DNA of 42,537 nt, from the NCBI GenBank assembly GCA_020057185.1, contig JAGVGK010000031.1, positions 1 through 42,537 of the forward strand, written 5' to 3'. The notes beneath the pieces were generated by a model. That model was not told the origin of the DNA. It saw nothing but the letters and a program-made list of their open reading frames with translations, and did no database searches. The position numbers and the translations under genes were made by a program. Source of the DNA: Minisyncoccota bacterium. Lineage in GTDB: Bacteria; Patescibacteriota; Minisyncoccia; Phycocordibacterales; JACOZG01. Below, piece after piece: positions 1-5,856 of the stretch; positions within the stretch are counted from its first letter, which is position 1, and each line of letters begins with the position of its first letter.

Positions 1-186
1 CGTCACGCGCTCGGTGACACCGAGCGCTCGCGCCACAGCCTGCGTGAAAGTGGTTTTCCCGGCGCCGAGATCACCCTGCAAAGCAACCAGTGTTGCTTGT
101 TTTGTTTGTTTTCTGTCAGCTAATTCCGCAAGAATTTTAGCAGCCAAATCAGCTGTTTCCGTCAAATTGTGACTAATAATTTGCAT
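1..186 (-). CDS. tsaE: tRNA threonylcarbamoyladenosine biosynthesis protein TsaE (N-terminal part; rest is off the window edge)
   Basis: The first 62 codons are present; the C-terminus lies beyond base 1. The P-loop GDLGAGKTT at about residues 38-46 is the TsaE Walker A motif and follows the family pattern of a short helical N-terminus leading into a beta strand (ATLVAL) and the P-loop. TsaE is the small ATPase that drives the TsaB-TsaD complex in making t6A at position 37 of ANN-decoding tRNAs in the cytoplasm. The start is the ATG read from base 186. The gene is divergent from the small gene at 265. Identification rests on the N-terminal third, so truncation or a fused partner outside the window cannot be excluded. 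Confidence 0.85.
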   Translation of the reverse strand, partial: MQIISHNLTETADLAAKILAELADRKQTKQATLVALQGDLGAGKTTFTQAVARALGVTERVT

Positions 187-264
187 TGACCAATCTTAGC
201 ATATTGTGATAGGTATATAAGAGGTTGGAACAAAGTTTGGTCTTTTAATGAAAGGAAACTCCCA

Positions 265-480
265 ATGGGAAGACCTGCGGTCAAAAAGGAACTCCCGACG
301 TGGAAAAAAATGGGAGGCGATTTTAGCCAGTTTGTGGAAATTCAGGTTGGCAAAAATATCGTCAAGGTAAGAAGTAACACATATGGTCGCCCGGGTCGCT
401 CTTTACTTCTACGGCGTGAGATATGGGAACAATTCAAGACAGTAATACTTGAAAACTTCGTAGTGAGCAATCCTGTATGA
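265..480 (+). CDS. Small hypothetical protein with its own strong terminator
   Basis: A 71-residue basic protein of unknown function. It begins MGRPAVKKELPTWKKMGG and has a patterned middle (VEIQVGKNIVKVRS) that could form a beta hairpin. There is no signal peptide, membrane segment or cysteine pair. The start is well supported by the ribosome binding site GAAAGGAAACT just upstream of ATG 265. The gene stands alone and is followed at once by a perfect 14-bp hairpin terminator. This Shine-Dalgarno plus terminator arrangement recurs in the orphan genes at 8485, 28144 and 37087 and suggests independent, possibly high expression. Function not assigned. Confidence 0.65.
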   Translation: MGRPAVKKELPTWKKMGGDFSQFVEIQVGKNIVKVRSNTYGRPGRSLLLRREIWEQFKTVILENFVVSNPV

Positions 481-490
481 ACAAGTAGCC

Positions 491-527
491 CCCGTCGACG
501 ATAACATTATCGTCGACGGGATTTTTT
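491..527 (+). terminator. Rho-independent terminator of the gene at 265
   Basis: The arm CCCGTCGACGATAA (491-504) pairs perfectly with bases 507-520, and the stem is followed by A and six T (522-527). It lies 11 nt after the stop codon. The core CGTCGACG is itself palindromic. Confidence 0.9.
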
Positions 528-608
528 ATCCGCAAAAATCTTTAGCGAACGGAGTTATCACCACGTCAATCTAGGCGATCAAGAGTGGTTGTGCTAGGAA
601 TAGGGATG

Positions 609-2300
609 ATGTCAGTTATTTTTAATGAAGACAAGCAAAGTAGACGACTCGAAGAACTCCGCAGTCAGGAGGCCGAAGAGCTCACGGCGCTTCTCGCCCC
701 TCGTCATCACCTACCTTATGTTGATCTCTCTAAATTTCCCATCAATACCGACGCCTTGCGTTTAATTCCGGAGCCCGAAGCGCGAATGGGAGCGATTGCC
801 GGCTTCCGCGTCAACGGCAAAACGCTTGATGTCATTATTCACTCGCCAGAAAGTCCCGCCACGCAAAAGATATTAGCCGAACTTAAAGATAAAGGTTTCG
901 CCGTCACCCCCTATTTGGGTTCCGTTGCCAGTCTCGAGCGCGCCTTTTCCCGTTACAGTGAAATTTCTCGATCCACCCGCGCCACCGCCGGGGTAATTGA
1001 TATCTCGAGCGAAGAAATTGAAGCTTTTCTTAAAGAAGTTGTCGATCTAGAGGAGGTGAAACGACGATTTGCGAAAGAGAGCGAGGTGGCGCTAGCGGAA
1101 GGGAGCATCACTGATATTTTAGAAATTATTTTAGCCGGCGGGATTCTTGTCCAAGCGTCAGATATTCATCTCGAGCCAGAAGCCGACGCGGTACGACTGC
1201 GTTACCGACTCGACGGTGTGCTTCATGATATTACTTTTTTCAATTCCAAACTTTATCGGCAAATTCTCTCGCGAGTAAAATTAATTTCCGGTCTCAAACT
1301 CAATGTGCTAAAGACCGCTCAAGATGGGCGCTTCAGTATCAAACTTTCAAAACAAGAAATCGAGGTGCGCACTTCGGTCTTGCCCGGTGCCTACGGCGAA
1401 TCAATTGTCTTAAGAATCTTAAACCCGGAATCAATTCTGGTTGAACTGGAAGCGTTGGGCGTTGAGCCAACCCTCTACCAAATACTCCAACAAGAAATCG
1501 CTAAACCGAATGGGCTGATCTTACTCACTGGACCAACCGGCTCGGGCAAGACGACAACTCTCTACGCCATCTTGCGTCAAATTAATTCCACGGAAACAAA
1601 AATTATTACGATCGAAGACCCAATCGAATATCATCTCGAGGGTATTAATCAAACTCAAGTGAATGTTGGGGAAGATTACACCTTCCTCACCGGCTTGCGA
1701 TCCGCCCTTCGGCAAGATCCGGATGTCATCATGGTTGGTGAAATTCGTGACACGGAAACCGCTAAAATTGCTATCAACGCTTCGCTCACCGGCCATCTCG
1801 TCCTCTCCACCTTACACACCAATAATGCCGCGGGCACGATCCCGCGGCTAATCGACCTCGAAGCCAATCCGAAGGTGTTGGATGCGGCGCTCAATATCGC
1901 CATGGCTCAACGGCTCGTCCGCAAACTCTGTCCCGTTTGCAAAAAACCGGTAGTCATCACTCCAACCGACACCCAACTCCTTAATCAAGTTTTGGCCGGG
2001 ATTAAGAAAAAGCGCGCTGGCTTCACGGCCCCCCCGCTCGCCCTGTGGGAAGCGGTCGGCTGTCACGAGTGTCACGGCACCGGTTATCGTGGGCGAATTG
2101 GCGTCTTCGAAGCCATTCTCTTGGACAAAAATGTCGCCGAACTCTTGATCAAGAACCCCAACGAACGAGAGATCAAGCGCGTGGCGCTCCAACAAGGGAT
2201 TCTCGATCTGCGAGAAGACGGCGTGACCAAGGCCATGGCGGGGATCACTTCACTCGGTGAACTTAACCGCGTGATTGATATGGGGGAAGAGTTTCTTTGA
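609..2300 (+). CDS. Type IV pilus / type II secretion assembly ATPase (PilB/GspE/PulE family)
   Basis: A 563-residue hexameric secretion ATPase that powers pilin polymerisation at the inner face of the membrane. Seen in order: an N-terminal T2SSE domain, the linker, Walker A GPTGSGKTTT near residue 308, the Asp box and Walker B region ending VGEIRD near residue 373, and a C-terminal zinc site made of CPVC (about 440) and CHEC (about 484), which is typical of PilB/GspE rather than of PilT retraction ATPases. The frame is open back to GTG 585, but AGGAA at 596-600 sits at good spacing before ATG 606/609, so 609 is preferred. No pilin, PilC or PilT gene is in the window, so partners must lie elsewhere. 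Length is normal for the family. Confidence 0.93.
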   Translation: MSVIFNEDKQSRRLEELRSQEAEELTALLAPRHHLPYVDLSKFPINTDALRLIPEPEARMGAIAGFRVNGKTLDVIIHSPESPATQKILAELKDKGFAVTPYLGSVASLERAFSRYSEISRSTRATAGVIDISSEEIEAFLKEVVDLEEVKRRFAKESEVALAEGSITDILEIILAGGILVQASDIHLEPEADAVRLRYRLDGVLHDITFFNSKLYRQILSRVKLISGLKLNVLKTAQDGRFSIKLSKQEIEVRTSVLPGAYGESIVLRILNPESILVELEALGVEPTLYQILQQEIAKPNGLILLTGPTGSGKTTTLYAILRQINSTETKIITIEDPIEYHLEGINQTQVNVGEDYTFLTGLRSALRQDPDVIMVGEIRDTETAKIAINASLTGHLVLSTLHTNNAAGTIPRLIDLEANPKVLDAALNIAMAQRLVRKLCPVCKKPVVITPTDTQLLNQVLAGIKKKRAGFTAPPLALWEAVGCHECHGTGYRGRIGVFEAILLDKNVAELLIKNPNEREIKRVALQQGILDLREDGVTKAMAGITSLGELNRVIDMGEEFL

Positions 2301-2301
2301 C

Positions 2302-2472
2302 ATTCGAGCTTATAAACCTCTCAGCAATCCTTGAGACATGACATCTCAAGTTAGGTAACCGTTAGAGGATGGTCCCAGAGTTTCGCCCGAAAGCGAAGTC
2401 CAGAGCGTCCTTGAACTGAAACCCGTTTAAACCAGTGAAAGTCTAGTTGCTGAGAGGTTTATGACCTCGAAT
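2302..2472 (+). ncRNA. Candidate structured RNA with a 25-bp closing helix (unassigned family)
   Basis: This 171-nt stretch fills the gap between the pilus ATPase and ruvB. ATTCGAG (2302-2308), then C, TT and a 16-nt arm (2312-2327) pair with 2447-2462, GA, C and CTCGAAT (2466-2472). The result is a 25-bp helix interrupted by a single C-C mismatch. Enclosed are a hairpin TTGAGA/TCTCAA (2331-2349), a hairpin TTCGC/GCGAA with a GAAA-containing loop (2382-2397), and a weaker ACTG/CAGT hairpin (about 2415-2436). The GAAA loop favours the plus strand. No 4.5S, RNase P, tmRNA or common riboswitch signature was recognised. It could be a stand-alone small RNA or the leader of ruvB. Confidence 0.6.
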
Positions 2473-2509
2473 TACGGTCACGGTACGATGTTAGCATAAA
2501 AACATATCC

Positions 2510-3523
2510 ATGTCAATAGACCTAGAGAAAACCCCTAAAACCGACTGGTTGCTTGATAGTGCCCTCCGCCCCAACGTTTGGGACGAATATGTCGGCCAAA
2601 CGAGCATAAAAGAGAACTTGAAGATATTACTACAAGCTGCTAGGGAACGGCAACACCCCCCCGAGCACCTCCTTTTCTATGGTCCACCCGGCCTGGGCAA
2701 GACCACCCTCGCCCATTTGATTGCTAAAGAGATAAACGCTCAACTCAAAGTGACTTCCGGACCAGCGATTGAAAAGGTTGGCGACCTCGCCTCGATTCTC
2801 ACCAACCTCTCGCCGAGCGATATTCTTTTTATTGACGAGGTCCATAGATTAAATAAGTTAATTGAAGAAGTTCTCTACCCGGCCATGGAATCCGGCACGC
2901 TCAATATCGTCATCGGCAAAGGCCCGGGCGCGCGCGTCATCCAACTTGATCTTCCTCCCTTCACTCTGATCGCGGCGACCACGCGCATTGCCCTGCTCTC
3001 TTCTCCTCTCCGCTCGCGCTTCTCGGGTGGGACCTTCCGACTTGATTTCTACACCACCGCCGAGATTGAAAAAATAATTAAACGCTCGGCGAAAATTCTG
3101 GAAGTGGCGCTTGACGGACAAGCCGCGGCGGCGATCGCGGAGCGGAGCCGCTTCACCCCCCGAATTGCCAATCAACTTCTGAAACGATGCCGCGATTTCG
3201 CCCAAGTCCACAAACAACCACTGGGGGTGGAAACCGTGGGGAAAACTTTGACCATGCTTGGGATTGACGAACTCGGTCTCTCGTCCGCCGACCGACGAAT
3301 TCTCGAAATTCTCATCGAAAAGTTTGCCGGCGGACCGGTCGGTCTCGGCACCATCGCCGCGGCGGCGTCCGAGGAAGAAGCGACGATCGCCGATGTCCAC
3401 GAGCCCTACTTACTCCAGCTCGGCTTCCTCGAACGCACCCCCCGCGGTCGCCTCGCCACCCGCAAGGCGTATGACCATCTCGGCAAAACCCTCCCCGCCG
3501 ACCGACAAGATAAATTGCTTTAA
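2510..3523 (+). CDS. ruvB: Holliday junction branch migration ATPase RuvB
   Basis: A 337-residue AAA+ motor that, with RuvA, drives branch migration of Holliday junctions during recombinational repair. Visible are Walker A GPPGLGKTT (about 58-66), Walker B LFIDEVH (about 106-112), sensor region AATTR, arginine-finger stretch SPLRSRF (about 165), the PRIANQLLKR helix and the winged-helix C-terminus ending in GFLERTPRGR. Length matches the family. The loop after the arginine finger reads SGGTFRLDFY, slightly longer than the usual RFG motif. It is preceded by the structured-RNA candidate; a -10-like TACGAT lies at 2484-2489, giving a short leader of about 13 nt. ruvC lies 1.5 kb downstream rather than adjacent. 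Confidence 0.97.
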   Translation: MSIDLEKTPKTDWLLDSALRPNVWDEYVGQTSIKENLKILLQAARERQHPPEHLLFYGPPGLGKTTLAHLIAKEINAQLKVTSGPAIEKVGDLASILTNLSPSDILFIDEVHRLNKLIEEVLYPAMESGTLNIVIGKGPGARVIQLDLPPFTLIAATTRIALLSSPLRSRFSGGTFRLDFYTTAEIEKIIKRSAKILEVALDGQAAAAIAERSRFTPRIANQLLKRCRDFAQVHKQPLGVETVGKTLTMLGIDELGLSSADRRILEILIEKFAGGPVGLGTIAAAASEEEATIADVHEPYLLQLGFLERTPRGRLATRKAYDHLGKTLPADRQDKLL

Positions 3524-3594
3524 CACCACAGATATTTATAAATCTCTTTCTCGTCCAAATGGCATTTCCCGGCTAGAAACTTCAGAGGAAGTTG

Positions 3595-3957
3595 CTAACA
3601 AACAGCTTCTCGAAGAGTTAAGGTCGTTTCGCTGTCTCCTTCAATATCCAATTGCTTCTCCATTGAAACAATCTTATTAAACATTTCTTCCATCTGAAGA
3701 TGTTTATTAGAGAGTGGAACATAAAAACCAATGAGCCTTCTTACTTCCTCTGGGATTTCGAAGTGAGTAAATATGGCATCATTTATCATTACGATTAACT
3801 CGGTGGCGTTGACGGCCTGCGTGTAACAATTGGATAACTTTCCATCCAGCGTAGACACCTTAGCCCAAAGACCATCATTCGTATTTTCCACATTGACGAT
3901 TACCCGATTAGGTAAAACGGCTCGAAATTTGGCTATTTTTTGTTGAGAACCATTCAT
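3595..3957 (-). CDS. HicB-like domain protein (possible orphan antitoxin)
   Basis: A 120-residue protein. Residues about 20-60 (VNVENTNDGLWAKVSTLDG, then a Cys-Tyr-Thr stretch and a helix ELIVMINDAI) resemble the beta-beta-alpha HicB/UPF0150 fold, in which a strand carrying W-A-K is followed by a strand and a helix. The C-terminal half is helical and charged, without the usual ribbon-helix-helix DNA-binding motif. No HicA-like toxin neighbours it. The start ATG at 3957 has no Shine-Dalgarno, but TATACT at 3965-3970 on the same strand ends 7 nt before it, so a leaderless transcript is likely. The family match is by pattern only and could be wrong. Confidence 0.5.
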   Translation of the reverse strand: MNGSQQKIAKFRAVLPNRVIVNVENTNDGLWAKVSTLDGKLSNCYTQAVNATELIVMINDAIFTHFEIPEEVRRLIGFYVPLSNKHLQMEEMFNKIVSMEKQLDIEGDSETTLTLREAVC

Positions 3958-3964
3958 ATAATCG

Positions 3965-3970
3965 AGTATA
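3965..3970 (-). promoter_or_regulatory. -10 box of the HicB-like gene, predicting a leaderless mRNA
   Basis: TATACT on the minus strand ends 7 nt before ATG 3957, so transcription should begin at or next to the start codon. No clear -35 element was seen. Confidence 0.55.
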
Positions 3971-3993
3971 CCTTAATAGAATATAAATTTCTA

Positions 3994-4068
3994 GGGGGAG
4001 CAAGTGTACAGCGAACTGTAACCTGCTTAACACTCAGTGTCTCAAAACCTTATAAATTACTTGCCCCA
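3994..4068. ncRNA. Weak candidate structured RNA of about 75 nt
   Basis: GGGGAGCAAGT (3995-4005) can pair with ACTTGCCCC (4059-4067), with one bulged base. Inside are a hairpin TACAG/CTGTA (about 4007-4020) and a short ACAC/GTGT hairpin (about 4030-4040). On the plus strand TATAAA (3982-3987) lies 7 nt before the first G at 3994, so a transcript could start exactly at the helix. On the minus strand the inner loop would be UUCG, a very stable tetraloop. The two strands give conflicting hints and orientation is left open. It has tRNA-like size but no T-loop, anticodon arm or tRNA consensus. Confidence 0.3.
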
Positions 4069-4076
4069 AGCTTGTC

Positions 4077-4095
4077 GGGAGGCAACGCCTCCCGC
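4077..4095. repeat. Perfect 8-bp inverted repeat (hairpin) between genes
   Basis: CGGGAGGC and GCCTCCCG flank the loop AAC. No T tract follows on either strand, so this is not a classical terminator. It may be the 3' hairpin of the candidate RNA at 3994-4068 or a dispersed palindrome. Confidence 0.5.
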
Positions 4096-4105
4096 AATTA
4101 GCCAC

Positions 4106-4138
4106 AAAAACAGCGAGGAGGGATGAACCTTCTCGCTG
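4106..4138 (-). terminator. Terminator of the DUF397 gene
   Basis: On the minus strand CAGCGAG, one mismatch, then AGG pair with CCT and CTCGCTG around the loop TTCATC, followed by five T (complement of 4106-4110). It lies 26 nt after the stop of the gene at 4164. Confidence 0.8.
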
Positions 4139-4163
4139 GTTGGGTCACAGATCAGGTGACAAT

Positions 4164-4367
4164 TTACTCTGTCCCGATTTTGGGATCGTACTCGCCGTTT
4201 CTGACGGCGGTGATAAAATCCGTCCACTCTCCCCCCGTCATTTCCACCTTACGACGCTTGTTGTTGCTCGAACGCACCAGAACCCGATCGAGCTCGGGCT
4301 TGGCTACCTCAACGCAACCAATCCCCCTACAGTTCTTGGGCGCTTGCCATTTCAATCTTTTTTTCAT
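4164..4367 (-). CDS. DUF397 domain protein
   Basis: A 67-residue cytoplasmic protein matching DUF397 over most of its length: an N-terminal W, then CVEVA, then VRSSN, then EWTDFITAVRNGEYD. These correspond to the family pattern CVEVA...VRDSK...W..F...G. DUF397 proteins are best known from actinomycetes, usually beside helix-turn-helix regulators; none is beside this copy. The start chosen is the ATG at 4367 because AAAGGGAACAGGA lies directly upstream; the frame stays open to an earlier ATG at 4430. It has its own hairpin terminator (4106-4138) and belongs to the Shine-Dalgarno class of orphan genes. Its biochemical role is unknown. Confidence 0.7.
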   Translation of the reverse strand: MKKRLKWQAPKNCRGIGCVEVAKPELDRVLVRSSNNKRRKVEMTGGEWTDFITAVRNGEYDPKIGTE

Positions 4368-4485
4368 TCCTGTTCCCTTTCTTTTTTCCCAAAAATGATC
4401 CATAACCCTACTGCTTTTAAGTATACACAAATCGGTTTTCTTGTCAATGATGAGATACCAAATCTTTTTGCTAAACTAAACCCAC

Positions 4486-4519
4486 AAGCTAAGAAGCTAA
4501 AGAAGCTACAAGCTAATTA
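4486..4519. repeat. Solo AGCTA-rich repeat upstream of yebC
   Basis: The stretch repeats the motif AAGCTA four times (AAGCTAAGAAGCTAAAG, then AAGCTACAAGCTAATT). It closely resembles the right flank of the four-helix-bundle gene at 19023-19454, where the same words occur with the same spacing. The best reading is a relic or solo end of that element; a simple low-complexity tract is the alternative. Confidence 0.5.
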
Positions 4520-4521
4520 AA

Positions 4522-5085
4522 ATGTCCGGGCATAATAAATGGTCACAGATCAAACATAAGAAAGGCGCCGAGGACGCGAAGCGGAGCCAGCGCTTCTCGA
4601 TTTTGGCGCGAGCGATTACGATGGAAGCTAAGCGGGCGAACGGTGATCGAAATGCGGTCGGTTTGAAAACCGCGATTGATAAGGCGCGGGGCGAGAATTT
4701 ACCGAATGAGAATATTGAGCGAGCCGTCAAAAACGCGCAGGGCGCGGACGCTTCGTCGCTGACGGAAGTGCTTTACGAGTGTTACGGCCCGGGTGGCGTC
4801 GCGATGATGATTGAAGGAATCACCGATAATAAGAATCGCACTTCGCAAGAAATTAAACATCTCTTGAGCGAACACGGCGCGACTCTCGCCACGCCCGGCG
4901 CCGTCACTTGGGCGTTCCGAAAAAATGATAATGGCTTGCCCGCCGGTGAGGCGGGGTGGCAAGCATTGACCCCAATTTCGATCAGCGCCCCCGACCGAGA
5001 AACTCTAACCACTCTAATTGATGCACTGGAAAATAATGATGCGGTGCAAACAGTAATCACCAACCATGATCACAATGGGTATTGA
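4522..5085 (+). CDS. yebC: YebC/TACO1-family translation/transcription factor, short form
   Basis: A 187-residue YebC-family protein, identified by the near-invariant N-terminus SGHNKWSQIKHKKG and the following helical domain with NLPNENIERAVKNA and YECYGPGGVAMMIE. Family members regulate transcription in some bacteria and help ribosomes through polyproline stalls in others. Usual length is about 240 residues; here the third domain is short and a low-complexity stretch (NGLPAGEAGWQ, about residues 137-147) is encoded by a hairpin-forming repeat. The final 20 nt overlap ruvC, the frequent yebC-ruvC pairing. The start ATG has no clear Shine-Dalgarno; the AGCTA repeat abuts it. Confidence 0.93.
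   Translation: MSGHNKWSQIKHKKGAEDAKRSQRFSILARAITMEAKRANGDRNAVGLKTAIDKARGENLPNENIERAVKNAQGADASSLTEVLYECYGPGGVAMMIEGITDNKNRTSQEIKHLLSEHGATLATPGAVTWAFRKNDNGLPAGEAGWQALTPISISAPDRETLTTLIDALENNDAVQTVITNHDHNGY
4934..4964. repeat. Palindromic repeat inside the yebC coding frame
   Basis: GCTTGCC (4934-4940) pairs with GGCAAGC (4958-4964), and CGCC (4941-4944) with GGCG (4950-4953), with GGGT bulged. The repeat stays in frame and encodes a Gly/Pro/Ala-rich linker. It is comparable to the in-frame hairpins at 18079-18114 and 19704-19753. Confidence 0.55.
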
Positions 5086-5569
5086 CCCGGGCTATGAGCG
5101 TCTTGGTTTAGCGGTAATTGAAACTAGCGCGGGAAAAAAAGATGAACTCTTATACTCGGTTTGTTTAATCACCTCCAAAACGCTCCCTTTTTATGAGCGA
5201 CTTAAGTCCCTCGCCGACGGAGTGGAAAAAGTATTGGCTAAATATCAACCCGACACGCTCGCCATTGAAGAATTATTTTTCAGCGGGAATCAAAAGACCG
5301 CCATGAAAGTGAGTGAGGTGCGCGGAATGATTATTTATCTTGCCGTCCGAGTGGGGATTAAAATTATCAATCTCACCCCCCTGCAGGTGAAAATGTCGAT
5401 CACCGGCTTCGGACGCGCCAGTAAATCACAAGTTGAGACCATGATTGGGAAGTTAATTCAGATCCCCGCGGGCAAACATTATGACGACGAATATGACGCC
5501 ATCGCTATTGCTCTTGCCGGCGCCGTCCACGCTCGTCATGAGCTTATCCACACCCACGCTAGACAGTAG
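5066..5569 (+). CDS. ruvC: Holliday junction resolvase RuvC
   Basis: A 167-residue RNase H-fold endonuclease that cuts Holliday junctions after RuvAB migration. The four catalytic acidic residues are recognisable: Asp7 in GIDPG, Glu68 in AIEELFFSGN, and Asp141 and Asp144 in the C-terminal helix DDEYDAIAIALA. The resolvase-type lysine/glutamine-rich loop is present (SGNQKTAMKVSEVRG). Length is normal for RuvC. The start ATG 5066 lies inside the end of yebC (20-nt overlap), so the two are probably translationally coupled. An in-frame second ATG four codons later (MGIDPG) is an equally good start. Confidence 0.96.
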   Translation: MITMGIDPGYERLGLAVIETSAGKKDELLYSVCLITSKTLPFYERLKSLADGVEKVLAKYQPDTLAIEELFFSGNQKTAMKVSEVRGMIIYLAVRVGIKIINLTPLQVKMSITGFGRASKSQVETMIGKLIQIPAGKHYDDEYDAIAIALAGAVHARHELIHTHARQ

Positions 5570-5646
5570 TTGCAAAAATTATCGACGGGTGATAAAACAG
5601 AGTGGTTATAAAGGTCGCAATATTTTTAGATGATAAAAACTATCGT

Positions 5647-5790
5647 ATGATAGACGACGAAGAAATCATAGACGAGCTTGGGGACGACGATGCCGTCATT
5701 GGTGATGAGGAGGAAGAGGAAGGATTGGGAGGAGACGGGTTGCCAAAGGTGCCCGGCGAAGGGCTAGAAGAAGAGGGTGATTTATTATAA
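5647..5790 (+). CDS. Small highly acidic protein
   Basis: A 47-residue protein dominated by Asp and Glu, including DDEEIIDELGDDD, a run of five Glu, and Gly-rich GEGLEEEGDLL at the end. No domain is recognised. Short acidic proteins of this kind are common in CPR genomes and are of unknown role. The frame is open to GTG 5602, but TATAAA at about 5607-5612 would place transcription initiation after that codon, so ATG 5647 is preferred. A strong hairpin terminator follows (5814-5840). A real gene is likely but not certain, since low-complexity frames can arise by chance. Confidence 0.5.
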   Translation: MIDDEEIIDELGDDDAVIGDEEEEEGLGGDGLPKVPGEGLEEEGDLL

Positions 5791-5813
5791 ATATTTCCCG
5801 ATCATAAAGTGTG

Positions 5814-5840
5814 AACCACCCGCCCTGGCGGGTGGTTTTT
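5814..5840 (+). terminator. Rho-independent terminator after the acidic small gene
   Basis: An 11-bp perfect stem AACCACCCGCC (5814-5824) / 5827-5837 is followed by T to 5840. It separates the yebC-ruvC group from the PBP gene, whose -10 box begins 5 nt later. Confidence 0.9.
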
Positions 5841-5841
5841 G

Positions 5842-5850
5842 TGCTACGAT
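5842..5850 (+). promoter_or_regulatory. Extended -10 promoter of the PBP gene, predicting a leaderless mRNA
   Basis: TGC followed by TACGAT forms an extended -10 element ending 6 nt before ATG 5857. No Shine-Dalgarno is present, so the mRNA probably starts at the initiation codon. Confidence 0.6.
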
Positions 5851-5856
5851 TAAATA

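Noticed and set aside
2302-2472. Riboswitch or SRP/6S/RNase P RNA
   Set aside because: None of the conserved core sequences of those families was recognised; only a generic structured RNA is claimed.
4123-4520. Two overlapping plus-strand frames of 91 and 126 codons
   Set aside because: They are antisense to the DUF397 gene and its terminator, have no ribosome binding site, and end in the AGCTA repeat.
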